Positions 16,233 to 24,113 of a stretch of DNA of 64,000 bases are shown in pieces. Numbering within the stretch: the first letter of the stretch is position 1; each line of letters begins with the position of its first letter. Under the pieces are notes generated by a model, which had not been told where the DNA came from, did not search any database, and saw nothing but the letters and a program-made list of their open reading frames with translations. This DNA is from Duganella aquatilis. Lineage in GTDB: Bacteria > Pseudomonadota > Gammaproteobacteria > Burkholderiales > Burkholderiaceae_D. The position numbers were made by a program, and so were the translations under genes. Location: positions 1 to 64,000 of the forward strand of contig NZ_WKJL01000017.1 of NCBI RefSeq assembly GCF_009674565.1, read 5' to 3'.

Positions 16233-16976
16233 TTACAGCAGCGCCAGCAGGTGCTGGGCGGCGGCCGGCGCGCGCTCCTTGGCGCCGTTGATGAAGTAGA
16301 CGTAGACGTTGCCGGACTTGGCCTGCTGCTGCCAGTCCCTGGCCTGTGTCGCCCATTTCTTCAATGCTGGCCTGGTGTAGCCGGTGGCGACGTCGCTGCG
16401 CGCATCCATCAGGCGCGCGTAGACGAACTCGCCGGTGATGGTGTCGACATGGGGAAACTTGGGCGAGTCGGTGATGACGGTGGCGATCTTGTGCTTGCGC
16501 GCCAGCTTGAAGTAATCGTCGCTGAGAAAACTGTCGTGGCGCGCGTCGAGGACATGCTGCAGCTTGCGCTTGCCGAGCCTGGCCGGCAGCAGCTTGAAGA
16601 AGGCTTCGATGTCGTCCGGATCGAACTGCTTGGTGGCGGCCAGCTGCCACAGGATGGGGCCGAGCTTGTCGCCGAGTTCGGACAGGCCGCTGTCGATGAA
16701 ACGCTCGATCGATTCGCCGGCTTCGGCCAGCACCTTGCGGTGGGTGGCGTAGCGCGAGGCCTTGACGGCGAAGACGAAATCGTCTGGCGTCCTGGCGGCC
16801 CAGCCGGCGAAGTGTTCGGGCTTGGCGGTGCGGTAGAAGGTGCCGTTGATCTCGATACTGGTGACCTGGGTGCTGGCGTATTCCAGCTGCTTCTTGACCG
16901 GCACGTCCTTGGGATAAAAGGTTTCGCGCCATGGGGCGAAGTCCCAGCCGCCGATTCCTGCCCGTATCTGCGCCAT
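16233..16976 (-). CDS. DUF72 (YecE-like) family protein
   Basis: This 247-residue protein belongs to the DUF72/YecE TIM-barrel-like family, whose biochemical role is not established. Recognisable features are AGIGGWDFAPWRETFYPKDV at the start, TSIEINGTFYR, DDFVFAVKASRYATH, LGPILWQLAAT and GEFVYARLMD. I chose ATG 16976, preceded by AGGAGAC at 5-base spacing; the open frame runs 54 codons upstream through the divergent neighbour and is not coding. The family normally ends near a YVYFINGAKERAP-like string, as here. It is divergent from the YgiN-like monooxygenase gene with a 49-base shared promoter region. Confidence 0.9.
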   Translation of the reverse strand: MAQIRAGIGGWDFAPWRETFYPKDVPVKKQLEYASTQVTSIEINGTFYRTAKPEHFAGWAARTPDDFVFAVKASRYATHRKVLAEAGESIERFIDSGLSELGDKLGPILWQLAATKQFDPDDIEAFFKLLPARLGKRKLQHVLDARHDSFLSDDYFKLARKHKIATVITDSPKFPHVDTITGEFVYARLMDARSDVATGYTRPALKKWATQARDWQQQAKSGNVYVYFINGAKERAPAAAQHLLALL

Positions 16977-17025
16977 CGTGCGTCTCCTGCTAGTATCGAG
17001 GTTTGATTTGATACAGGGATATACC

Positions 17026-17313
17026 ATGAAAGAACTGATCGTCGTCGCCACCATCACCGCCAAGGAAGGCAACGAAGTGCTGGTGCGCGAGGCGCTGGAG
17101 CAGGTGGTGCCGGCCAGCCGCGCCGAAGCCGGCTGCATCCGCTACGACCTGCACGTCGACCTCGGCAACCACGCCAGCTTCGTCATGCTCGAAGCCTGGC
17201 GCGACGATGCCGCGCTGGCCGAACACGAAGCCACGCCGCACTTCCAGGCCCTGGTCCAGGCCATCGGCGGCAAGGCCGACATCCAGATCCTGAAGTTGAA
17301 CCAGGTTTTATAA
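17026..17313 (+). CDS. Putative quinol/antibiotic-biosynthesis monooxygenase (ABM, YgiN-like)
   Basis: This 95-residue protein has a dimeric alpha-beta (ferredoxin-like) barrel fold of the ABM family. Its first strand is KELIVVATITAKEGNE and the middle carries RAEAGCIRYDLHVDL, followed by FVMLEAWRDDAALAEHEATPHFQ. Members include quinol monooxygenases, which act on small aromatic or quinone substrates without a cofactor. The true substrate cannot be predicted. ATG 17026 has AGGGAT nearby. Its 3' end overlaps the convergent vapC stop by six bases, with no room for a dedicated terminator between them. Confidence 0.85.
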   Translation: MKELIVVATITAKEGNEVLVREALEQVVPASRAEAGCIRYDLHVDLGNHASFVMLEAWRDDAALAEHEATPHFQALVQAIGGKADIQILKLNQVL

Positions 17314-17724
17314 CCAAGGATTCAGCATCTTCACTCCGGTAGCGTGGAAATCACCAACATTCCGGGTGACGACTGTCAGGCCGTGAACCAGAGCAGTCGC
17401 GGCAATCAACGCGTCTGCCCACGGCCGGCTACGAGGAACATTCAAGGCCGCACTTTGTTGGGCAATGGCCGAGTCGACCGGAATAATGCGCCCAGCGCAC
17501 GAGATGAGTATCTGGTTTTGCAACCATGCACGCAAGGAGTTGCTGCCTATCGGGTCGCGAGGCATCAGAAGCAGTATGCCGAGTTCTAACTCATGAATAG
17601 TAATCGCTGACAAATATAGCGCGCTGGCGTCAACGCTCAGTTTCCAGCGTACGACATTCGGATGTGCCTTGGCCGACGCTTTTCTTAACTCAGATACGAC
17701 ATTGGTATCGAGTAGAAAATTCAT
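17308..17724 (-). CDS. vapC: VapC-type PIN-domain ribonuclease toxin
   Basis: This is the toxin half of a type II toxin-antitoxin pair. VapC toxins are Mg2+-dependent endoribonucleases that usually cut tRNA or rRNA. The 138-residue PIN domain keeps the acidic residues: D6 (LLDTNVVSE), E45 (IHELELG), D104 (WADALIAA) and D125 (NVGDF). All four are present, so the toxin looks catalytically intact. Its ATG overlaps the antitoxin stop by four bases (ATGA), giving translational coupling. The subfamily resembles FitB-like toxins. Confidence 0.92.
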   Translation of the reverse strand: MNFLLDTNVVSELRKASAKAHPNVVRWKLSVDASALYLSAITIHELELGILLLMPRDPIGSNSLRAWLQNQILISCAGRIIPVDSAIAQQSAALNVPRSRPWADALIAATALVHGLTVVTRNVGDFHATGVKMLNPWL

Positions 17725-17978
17725 GTGAATTCTGCGGATCTGGCGGTTTCTTGCGAGCGTGGCGGGTCGAAGTCGATGCTTGCGGCTACATCAGGTACGG
17801 ATAGTAATTCCGCCATATTCCTGTGCTCACGAACCAGACGCTGATAATCTTTGAAATTGAGCAGGACGAAGGCTGTTTCGTCCTGCTCGATAACAAAAAC
17901 CGGCCCATCATTAGCAGCCTTGGCGGCTTGGATAAAGTCTGGCCCGAATTCCTTGCTGGATAAGCGCGTGCTGGTCAT
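17721..17978 (-). CDS. Phd/YefM-family antitoxin (VapB partner)
   Basis: This 85-residue antitoxin has a Phd/YefM-type N-terminal DNA-binding fold (LSSKEFGPDFIQAAKAANDG, then PVFVIEQDETAFVLLNFKDY). The Asp/Pro-rich C-terminal tail (VAASIDFDPPRSQE) likely wraps around the PIN toxin. ATG 17978 has GAGGTG upstream. The antitoxin comes first in the operon, as is usual, and probably represses its own promoter in the 17979-18042 gap. The Phd-type antitoxin with a PIN toxin is a common mixed pairing. Confidence 0.87.
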   Translation of the reverse strand: MTSTRLSSKEFGPDFIQAAKAANDGPVFVIEQDETAFVLLNFKDYQRLVREHRNMAELLSVPDVAASIDFDPPRSQETARSAEFT

Positions 17979-18042
17979 GGCGGCACCTCGTTGTCGATGG
18001 GCTTAAACTACTCCACTCCAAGAAGTGCTGCAAGCAAGCTGT

Positions 18043-18438
18043 TCAGTCTGGGGCGAAGGCTTTGGCTGCGGCGAGGGTGTCCAGGGCTTCGCGCAGGTGT
18101 TTGATCTTGCCGTTTTCCGCCACCAGCATGCCGGCGTAGGTTTGCTTGTAGAGTTTGCCGGTCGACAGGACCTTGGCTTCGACGCTGTATTCGCCGAAGA
18201 CCTTGTCCTCGGTTTCGATGAACAGCTGTATGTCCTTGAAGCGGAAGTCCGGCACGTTTTTCAGCAGGCCGCTGATGAAGGCGGCGATGGCGGTCGGGCC
18301 GACCGCGCGGGCGTTGATGCCCAGCGACGACAGCGTCGGCAATTCCAGCACGCCGTCCTCGGCAAACAAGGCGCCGGCGACGGCAGGGGCCTGGATGTTG
18401 GACAGATAGGCATTCAGCAGTTGGCTAGCGTTTTTCAT
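18043..18438 (-). CDS. NTF2-like / SnoaL-like domain protein
   Basis: This 131-residue protein has the cone-shaped NTF2 fold pattern: an N-terminal helix (ASQLLNAYLSNI), ALFAEDGVLELP, an AFISGLLKNVPDFRFKDI segment, and long beta strands (KVFGEYSVEAKVL, TYAGMLVAENGKIKHLREALD). Family members range from ketosteroid isomerase-like enzymes to polyketide cyclases, and many are uncharacterised. ATG 18438 follows AAAGAGAAC. A 15-bp perfect palindrome lies 50 bases upstream (18489-18503), hinting at control by a dimeric repressor. No catalytic assignment can be made. Confidence 0.82.
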   Translation of the reverse strand: MKNASQLLNAYLSNIQAPAVAGALFAEDGVLELPTLSSLGINARAVGPTAIAAFISGLLKNVPDFRFKDIQLFIETEDKVFGEYSVEAKVLSTGKLYKQTYAGMLVAENGKIKHLREALDTLAAAKAFAPD

Positions 18439-18488
18439 GATGTTCTCTTTCAAGAAGAAGTTGGAGTGACACCACTGTACCGCCATCC

Positions 18489-18503
18489 GATTATTTAATA
18501 ATC
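18489..18503. promoter_or_regulatory. 15-bp palindrome, candidate operator of the NTF2-like gene
   Basis: GATTATT, one central T and AATAATC form a perfect palindrome in an AT-rich patch otherwise uncommon in this window. It lies 50 bases upstream of ATG 18438. It could be a binding site for a dimeric regulator or simply overlap the promoter -10 region. Confidence 0.35.
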
Positions 18504-18550
18504 ACCCTAAAGTCGAAATATTTATTCACTGCCGTGGATAATCGGGGCGT

Positions 18551-18575
18551 AAAAAAAGGAGCCGCAGCTCCTTTT
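18551..18575 (-). terminator. Intrinsic terminator after yicC
   Basis: GGAGC (18558-18562) and GCTCC (18567-18571) form a stem around CGCA. The stem is extended by flanking A/T pairs and followed on the minus strand by a run of seven T residues. It starts a few bases behind the yicC stop. Confidence 0.85.
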
Positions 18576-18578
18576 CGA

Positions 18579-19484
18579 TTACTCCAGGTTTTGCACCTGC
18601 TCGCGCATCTGTTCGATCAGCAGCTTCAGCTCCATCGAGGCATCGGCCAGTTCCTTGACCGAGGCTTTGGCGCCCAGCGTGTTGGCCTCGCGGTTCAGCT
18701 CCTGCATCATGAAGTCCAGGCGCTTGCCGACCTGGCCGCCTTTTTTCAGGATGTGGCGGGTCTCGGTCAGGTGGGCGGACAGGCGGCCCAGCTCCTCGGC
18801 GACGTCGATGCGGATGCCGTACAAAATCACTTCCTGGCGTATCCGTTCCAGCGCATCCTGGCGCGACAGCGCCGAATTCGATCCCTGGCAGGCCAGTCCC
18901 AGCGCGTCCTGCATGCGCTCGACCGCCTTCTGCTGGAACGCCGCCACCACCTGCGGAATCAGCGGCGTGATGCGCTTGACGATGGCTTCCATCGCCTCGA
19001 TGCGCGAAATCAGCATCGCCTCCAGCGCCGCGCCTTCGCGCTGCCGGCTGGTGACAAAGGCGGCGATGGTGCGGCCGGCGAGGGCGGCCACGTCGGCCTG
19101 CAGCGACTCCTGGCCGATCTGCGCTTCTTCGATGACGCCCGGCCAGCGCAGTAGTTCAGCAACTGACATCGTTTGCACACCCTGGAACAGATTGCCGACT
19201 TCGGTCTGCAGTCGTTGCAGTTCCGTCAACAAGGGCAGGTTCAGCGCCTGCGTCCCGGCCGTGGCCGCCTTGCGGCCAAAGCTCAACCGCAATTCGACTT
19301 TGCCGCGCGTGATGGCGGCCATGACGGCGGAGCGCAAATCGGGTTCAAGCGCACGCAAATCGTCGTTTATTCGAAACTGTAAGTCTAAAAATCGCGAGTT
19401 GACGCTCTTGATTTCGATAGTCAGTGTTCCCGCCGCACTTTCACTGGTGGCGACCGCGTAGCCCGTCATGCTGGAAATGCTCAA
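18579..19484 (-). CDS. yicC: YicC family protein (putative endoribonuclease)
   Basis: This 301-residue protein belongs to the YicC/YloC family; the E. coli member has been reported to act as an endoribonuclease that can affect small RNA stability. The start (SISSMTGYAVATSE), IKSVNSRFLDLQFRI and ITRGKVELRLSF define the N-terminal domain. The C-terminal DUF1732 part contains EELGRLSAHLTETRHILK and GKRLDFMMQELNREANTLGAK, which are diagnostic. The start could be ATG 19484 or ATG 19469 (MTGYA). It is divergent from the kinase operon that includes rph, another RNA-processing gene. Confidence 0.95.
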   Translation of the reverse strand: MSISSMTGYAVATSESAAGTLTIEIKSVNSRFLDLQFRINDDLRALEPDLRSAVMAAITRGKVELRLSFGRKAATAGTQALNLPLLTELQRLQTEVGNLFQGVQTMSVAELLRWPGVIEEAQIGQESLQADVAALAGRTIAAFVTSRQREGAALEAMLISRIEAMEAIVKRITPLIPQVVAAFQQKAVERMQDALGLACQGSNSALSRQDALERIRQEVILYGIRIDVAEELGRLSAHLTETRHILKKGGQVGKRLDFMMQELNREANTLGAKASVKELADASMELKLLIEQMREQVQNLE

Positions 19485-19557
19485 TGGATATCCCCGATTT
19501 AATCTTTACAAAACAGTGATTTATCCACACAATCCGGGTGTTGAGGCGAGGAATCTT

Positions 19558-20553
19558 ATGGCTGCACAAAACAACGCCCCGTTACCAGATGGTCTGGAAA
19601 TTGCTGGATATCGCATTGTAAAGAAAATTGCGTCCGGTGGGTTCAGTATTGTTTACCTTGCATACGATAGCGAGGGCGTGGCGGTGGCAATCAAGGAGTA
19701 TTTGCCCAGTTCCCTGGCCCTGCGGCAGGAGGGAGAACTGGTGCCGTCCGTCTCAAAAGCGCATCTTCCCGTGTTCCGCATCGGTCTCAAGTGCTTTTTC
19801 GAGGAAGGCCGGGCGCTGGCGCGCATTTCGCACCCGAATGTTGTAAGCGTGCTCAATTTCTTCCGCGCGCACGAAACCGTTTATATGGTTATGGCCTACG
19901 AATCGGGCCATTCGCTGCAGGAACACATCCAGCGCCAGCGCGGAAAAGGCAGCAAAGTGGGCGAAGCCTTCATCCGCACCATCTTCACCCAGGTGGTCAA
20001 GGGACTACGTGAAGTCCACGCCAACAAGCTGCTGCACCTGGACCTGAAACCGGCCAATATCTACCTGCGCACCGACGGCACGCCGATGCTGCTCGACTTC
20101 GGCGCCGCGCGCCAGACCGTCAACACCGACATGCCGACGCTGACGCCGATGTACACTCCCGGCTTCGCGCCGCCCGAACTGTACGCCAAGGCCGGCATGG
20201 GCCCATGGACCGATATTTACAGCATCGGCGCGGCGATGTTCGCCTGCATGGTCGGCTCGCCGCCGCAGCCGGCCGACCAGCGCAAGACCGAGGACAAGAT
20301 GGCCGGCCACTTCCTGAAACTGGAGGGCCAGTATTCGCCGGAACTGGTGCAGCTGGTGCGCTGGTGCCTGGAAGTGGAGCCGCTGGACCGGCCGCAAAGC
20401 CTGTTCGCGGTGCAGAAAGGGCTGCAAACCACCGCGCCGGCCGTCGCGCCGGCCGCGCCGCCGCCCACCGTGCTGGACAAACTGCGCGGCCTGGTGGGCC
20501 GGCTGGGCGGCAGCGGCGCGCGCGCCAAGGCCGGCCCGGACACGCTGGTCTGA
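19558..20553 (+). CDS. Eukaryotic-like Ser/Thr protein kinase
   Basis: This 331-residue soluble kinase has the Hanks-type motifs: Gly-rich loop IASGGFSIVY (24-33), VAIKEY with K46, catalytic HLDLKPAN with D162, metal-binding DFG (D180) and a PELY-type activation segment end (FAPPELY). The C-terminus is an Ala/Pro-rich linker (TTAPAVAPAAPPP) and a basic tail without a transmembrane segment, unlike PknB/PASTA kinases. ATG 19558 was chosen because of a GAGG-rich ribosome site; the frame opens 30 codons earlier inside yicC's 5' region. A PP2C phosphatase follows after 17 bases, forming a kinase/phosphatase pair ahead of rph-rdgB-hemW. Confidence 0.94.
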   Translation: MAAQNNAPLPDGLEIAGYRIVKKIASGGFSIVYLAYDSEGVAVAIKEYLPSSLALRQEGELVPSVSKAHLPVFRIGLKCFFEEGRALARISHPNVVSVLNFFRAHETVYMVMAYESGHSLQEHIQRQRGKGSKVGEAFIRTIFTQVVKGLREVHANKLLHLDLKPANIYLRTDGTPMLLDFGAARQTVNTDMPTLTPMYTPGFAPPELYAKAGMGPWTDIYSIGAAMFACMVGSPPQPADQRKTEDKMAGHFLKLEGQYSPELVQLVRWCLEVEPLDRPQSLFAVQKGLQTTAPAVAPAAPPPTVLDKLRGLVGRLGGSGARAKAGPDTLV

Positions 20554-20570
20554 ATCGAGAGGACGACACC

Positions 20571-21515
20571 ATGCAATTCTCCGTGTACCAGGAAAGTCAC
20601 ATCGGCGGCCGCAAGGTCAACCAGGACCGCATGGGTTACAGCTTCACCCGCGACGCGCTGCTGCTGGTGCTGGCCGACGGCATGGGCGGCCACCTGCACG
20701 GCGAGATCGCCGCCACGGTGGCGCTGCAAACCATCTCCACCATGTTCCAGCAGCAGGCGCAGCCCTATGTGAAGAAGCCGCAGCGCTTCCTGGAGGAAGC
20801 CTTCCACGCTGCGCACCGCGACATCCACCAGTACCGCGTCGCACACCAGCTGGCGGAAACGCCGCGCACCACCATCGTCGCCTGCCTGGTCCAGCACAAC
20901 ACCGCCACCTGGGCCCATTGCGGCGACTCGCGCCTGTACTGGATGCGCGACGGCCAGATCCTGGCGCGCACGCGCGACCACTCGCACGTGGAAAGCCTGA
21001 TCGCCAGGGGACTGGCGCAGCCGTCCGAGCGCGCCACCCACCCGGACCGCAACAAGCTGTTCAACTGCCTCGGCGCCGACTCGCTGCCCAAGGTGGAAGT
21101 CTCGGCCGGCGCCGGCGTGCTGCCGGGCGACCTGCTGCTGTTGTGCTCCGACGGTTTGTGGTCTATGCTGCCGGACGATGATCTGGCGCGCCGCATGCAG
21201 GCCCAGACCGTGGTGCGCGCGGTGCCGGATATACTGCAGGCCGCGCTGCTGGCGGCGGGCGGCGCCAGCGACAACGTCACGGCGCTGGCCATCATGTGGC
21301 AGGGCAGTTCGGTGGTGGACAATATGGGGCCGATCACGGCCACCGTGATTTCCACCGAAGCGCTGCCCCAAGACCTGCACAGCACCACCATTCGCGACAC
21401 GCCGGCCGCCGGCGCCGCGCCGGCCGACACCGACGCCTTCGATGACGACGCCATCGAAAAAGCCATCGCGGAAATCCGCGGGGCGATAGAAAAGTCCTCC
21501 CAAATTCTCAAATAA
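20571..21515 (+). CDS. PPM/PP2C-type protein phosphatase
   Basis: This metal-dependent Ser/Thr phosphatase of 314 residues is the likely antagonist of the kinase encoded just upstream. Motifs of the PPM fold are visible in order: GGRKVNQDRMGY, LLVLADGMGGHLHGE (metal-binding DGMGG), WAHCGDSRLYWMRDG, TRDHSHVESLI, LLLCSDGLWSML and GASDNVTALAI with the metal-binding Asp. The last 60 residues are an acidic extension outside the catalytic domain. ATG 20571 is preceded by GAGAGGAC. An 8-base gap to rph suggests co-transcription. Confidence 0.95.
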   Translation: MQFSVYQESHIGGRKVNQDRMGYSFTRDALLLVLADGMGGHLHGEIAATVALQTISTMFQQQAQPYVKKPQRFLEEAFHAAHRDIHQYRVAHQLAETPRTTIVACLVQHNTATWAHCGDSRLYWMRDGQILARTRDHSHVESLIARGLAQPSERATHPDRNKLFNCLGADSLPKVEVSAGAGVLPGDLLLLCSDGLWSMLPDDDLARRMQAQTVVRAVPDILQAALLAAGGASDNVTALAIMWQGSSVVDNMGPITATVISTEALPQDLHSTTIRDTPAAGAAPADTDAFDDDAIEKAIAEIRGAIEKSSQILK

Positions 21516-21523
21516 GGAACTGT

Positions 21524-22258
21524 ATGACCTCTGTAACCCGTCCTAGCGGCCGTCCGGTCGATGCGCTGCGCACCCTGCGCCTGACCCGCGACTACACCAA
21601 GCACGCCGAAGGTTCGGTGCTGATCGAGTGCGGCGACACCAAGGTGATCTGCACCGCCAGCATCGAAGAAAAAGTGCCGGGCTTCCTGAAGGGCAAAGGC
21701 CAGGGCTGGCTGACCGCCGAATACGGCATGCTGCCGCGCTCCACCCACAGCCGCATGGACCGCGAAGCGGCCAAGGGCAAGCAGTCCGGCCGCACGCAGG
21801 AAATCCAGCGCCTGATCGGCCGCTCGCTGCGCGCCGCGTTTGACCTGGAAGCCTTCGGCGAACGCACGCTGCACCTGGACTGCGACGTGATCCAGGCCGA
21901 CGGCGGCACCCGCACCGCCTCGATCACCGGCGCCATGGTGGCTGCCTACGACGCCTTCTCCAAGCTGAAGGCGCGCGGCCTGATTGCGGAAATCCCGCTG
22001 AAGCACTTCGTGGCGGCGATCTCGGTCGGCGTCTACCAGGGCACGCCGGTGCTGGACCTCGATTACGTCGAAGACTCCAACTGCGACACCGACATGAACG
22101 TGGTGATGACCGAATCCGGCCACTTCATCGAAGTGCAGGGCACCGCCGAAGGCGCCGCCTTCGACCGCGCCGGCATGAACCGCCTGCTGGACCTGGCGCA
22201 GGCCGGCATCACCGACATCGTCAAGATGCAAAAACAGGCATTGGGCATCGCGGAGTAA
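21524..22258 (+). CDS. rph: Ribonuclease PH
   Basis: RNase PH is a phosphate-dependent 3'-5' exoribonuclease that trims the 3' ends of tRNA precursors. The 244-residue protein starts RPSGRPVDALRTLRLTRDYT and has EGSVLIECGDTKVICTASIE, GWLTAEYGMLPRSTHSRMDR, RSGRTQEIQRLIGRSLRA (as QSGRTQEIQ) and DCDVIQADGGTRTASITGA. All are family signatures at normal length. AAGGAA lies before ATG 21524. It is the third gene of the kinase - phosphatase - rph - rdgB - hemW run, with 8-base gaps on both sides. Confidence 0.98.
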   Translation: MTSVTRPSGRPVDALRTLRLTRDYTKHAEGSVLIECGDTKVICTASIEEKVPGFLKGKGQGWLTAEYGMLPRSTHSRMDREAAKGKQSGRTQEIQRLIGRSLRAAFDLEAFGERTLHLDCDVIQADGGTRTASITGAMVAAYDAFSKLKARGLIAEIPLKHFVAAISVGVYQGTPVLDLDYVEDSNCDTDMNVVMTESGHFIEVQGTAEGAAFDRAGMNRLLDLAQAGITDIVKMQKQALGIAE

Positions 22259-22266
22259 AATACGTC

Positions 22267-22851
22267 ATGACTCAACGACTTATCCTCGCCTCGAACAACA
22301 AGGGCAAACTCAAGGAATTCAACGAACTGCTGTCGACTGTGGGCTTTTCCGTCCACGCGCAGGGCGAGTACGACGTCCCTGAAGCAGATGAACCTTTTCA
22401 CACCTTTGTCGAAAATGCACTGCAAAAGGCCCGCCACGCCTCGCGCCTGACCGGCCTGCCGGCGCTGGCCGACGATTCCGGCGTGTGCGTCAACGCGCTG
22501 GGCGGCGCGCCCGGCGTGCTGTCGGCGCGCTTTGCCGGCGAGCCGAAATCGGACGCCCGCAACAACGAAAAAATGATCGCCGAACTGGCCAAGCATGAAG
22601 ACAAGTCCGCGTACTACTACTGCGTGCTGGTGTTCGTGCGCCACGCCGACGATCCACAGCCGGTCATCGCCGACGGCCGCTGGAACGGCGTCATGATCGA
22701 CACCCCCCATGGCGACGGCGGCTTCGGCTACGATCCTTACTTCTTCATTCCAGCGCTGGGCAAGTGCGCCGCCGAACTGGCGCCGGAAGAGAAAAACGCC
22801 TTGTCGCACCGCGGCCAGGCACTGCGCGCACTGGTAGAGAAACTGAAATGA
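22267..22851 (+). CDS. rdgB: RdgB/HAM1 non-canonical purine NTP pyrophosphatase
   Basis: This house-cleaning enzyme hydrolyses dITP, XTP and related deaminated purine nucleotides to monophosphates, keeping them out of nucleic acids. The 194-residue protein has LILASNNKGKLKEFNELL, EADEPFHTFVENALQKARHA, LPALADDSGVCVNALGGAPG and GFGYDPYFF, all characteristic. Length is normal. It starts 8 bases after rph, and its stop overlaps the hemW start (ATGA), so hemW translation is probably coupled to it. The rph-rdgB neighbourhood is common in beta- and gamma-proteobacteria. Confidence 0.97.
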   Translation: MTQRLILASNNKGKLKEFNELLSTVGFSVHAQGEYDVPEADEPFHTFVENALQKARHASRLTGLPALADDSGVCVNALGGAPGVLSARFAGEPKSDARNNEKMIAELAKHEDKSAYYYCVLVFVRHADDPQPVIADGRWNGVMIDTPHGDGGFGYDPYFFIPALGKCAAELAPEEKNALSHRGQALRALVEKLK

Positions 22852-24113
22852 TCCCGATTAAAGTCGTCGGCGCCAGCGCGCAGCCAGGCAAGAGCAAGCC
22901 AGCCACCGACATCAGCGAAGCCGCCGGCGTCGCTGCGAAATACCTGCAAGGCGGCGCGCTGAACCTGACGGCGCTGCCGCCGCTGTCGCTGTACATCCAC
23001 TTCCCGTGGTGCGTGCGCAAATGCCCGTACTGCGATTTCAATTCGCACGAAGCGAAGGAGGGCGGCGCCTTCCCCGAGCAGGAATATCTCGACGCCGTGC
23101 GCGCCGACCTGGAACAGGCCTTGCCGCTGATATGGGGCCGCAAGATCTACACCATCTTCATCGGCGGCGGCACGCCAAGCCTGATGTCGGCCGCCGGGCT
23201 CGACCGCCTGCTGTCCGACGTGCGCACCTTGCTGCCGCTGGACAGCGACTGCGAGATCACGATGGAAGCCAACCCCGGCACCTTCGAGGCGGAGAAGTTC
23301 AAGTCCTACCGCGCCAGCGGCGTCAATCGCCTGTCGATCGGCATCCAGAGCTTCAACGAGCGCCACCTGAAGGCGCTGGGCCGCATCCACGACGACAACG
23401 AAGCCAGGCGCGCCGTCGACATCGCGCTGGCCAACTTCGACAACTTCAATCTGGACCTGATGTACGCGCTGCCGTCGCAGACGCTGGAAGAAGCGCGCCA
23501 GGACGTGGAGACGGCGATGGCCTTCAACCCGCCGCACCTGTCGCTGTACCACCTGACGATGGAGCCGAACACGCTGTTCGCCAAGTATCCGCCCACGCTG
23601 CCGGACGACGACGCCAGCGCCGACATGCAGGACATGATCGCCGAACTGACCGCCGCCAACGGCTACGGCCAGTACGAGATCTCGGCCTACGCCAAGGCCG
23701 GCCATCGGGCGCGGCACAATCTGAATTACTGGGAGTTTGGCGACTATCTCGGCATCGGCGCGGGCGCGCATTCCAAGCTGTCGTTCCCGCACCGCATCCT
23801 GCGCCAGGCGCGTTACAAGCAGCCCAAGGCCTACATGGAGCAGGTGAAGCTGGGCGCGCCGGTGCAGGAAGAGTACGAGATCCAGCGCGAGGACATGGGC
23901 TTCGAGTTCATGCTCAACACGCTGCGCCTGCACGGCGGTTTCGATCCCAACCTGTTCGCCGAGCGGACCGGCTTGAGCATCAACGCCATCGACAAGCAGC
24001 TCAATGCGGCCGAGGCCAAAGGGCTGCTGTATCGCGACTACAAGATCATCAAGCCGACCGAGCTAGGCCAGCGCTTTCTGAATGATCTTCAGGAGATGTT
24101 CCTGAAGGGTTAA
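22848..24113 (+). CDS. hemW: HemW, radical SAM heme chaperone (coproporphyrinogen III oxidase-like)
   Basis: This 421-residue radical SAM protein resembles anaerobic coproporphyrinogen oxidase HemN, but members of this group bind heme and are thought to deliver it to respiratory enzymes. The [4Fe-4S] motif is CVRKCPYC within YIHFPWCVRKCPYCDFNSHE, near residue 56. IFIGGGTPSLMSAAGL and SIGIQSFNERHLKALGRIHD follow. The CxxxCxxC is followed by DFNSH as in HemW, and the extra cysteine of true HemN is absent. A 40-residue N-terminal extension precedes the domain. It overlaps rdgB by four bases and converges with a chemoreceptor gene, sharing stop-codon bases. Confidence 0.94.
   Translation: MIPIKVVGASAQPGKSKPATDISEAAGVAAKYLQGGALNLTALPPLSLYIHFPWCVRKCPYCDFNSHEAKEGGAFPEQEYLDAVRADLEQALPLIWGRKIYTIFIGGGTPSLMSAAGLDRLLSDVRTLLPLDSDCEITMEANPGTFEAEKFKSYRASGVNRLSIGIQSFNERHLKALGRIHDDNEARRAVDIALANFDNFNLDLMYALPSQTLEEARQDVETAMAFNPPHLSLYHLTMEPNTLFAKYPPTLPDDDASADMQDMIAELTAANGYGQYEISAYAKAGHRARHNLNYWEFGDYLGIGAGAHSKLSFPHRILRQARYKQPKAYMEQVKLGAPVQEEYEIQREDMGFEFMLNTLRLHGGFDPNLFAERTGLSINAIDKQLNAAEAKGLLYRDYKIIKPTELGQRFLNDLQEMFLKG

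Noticed and set aside
17308..17978. A mobile island carrying vapBC
   Set aside because: No integrase, attachment site, direct repeat or change in base composition flanks the pair; it is simply inserted among ordinary genes.
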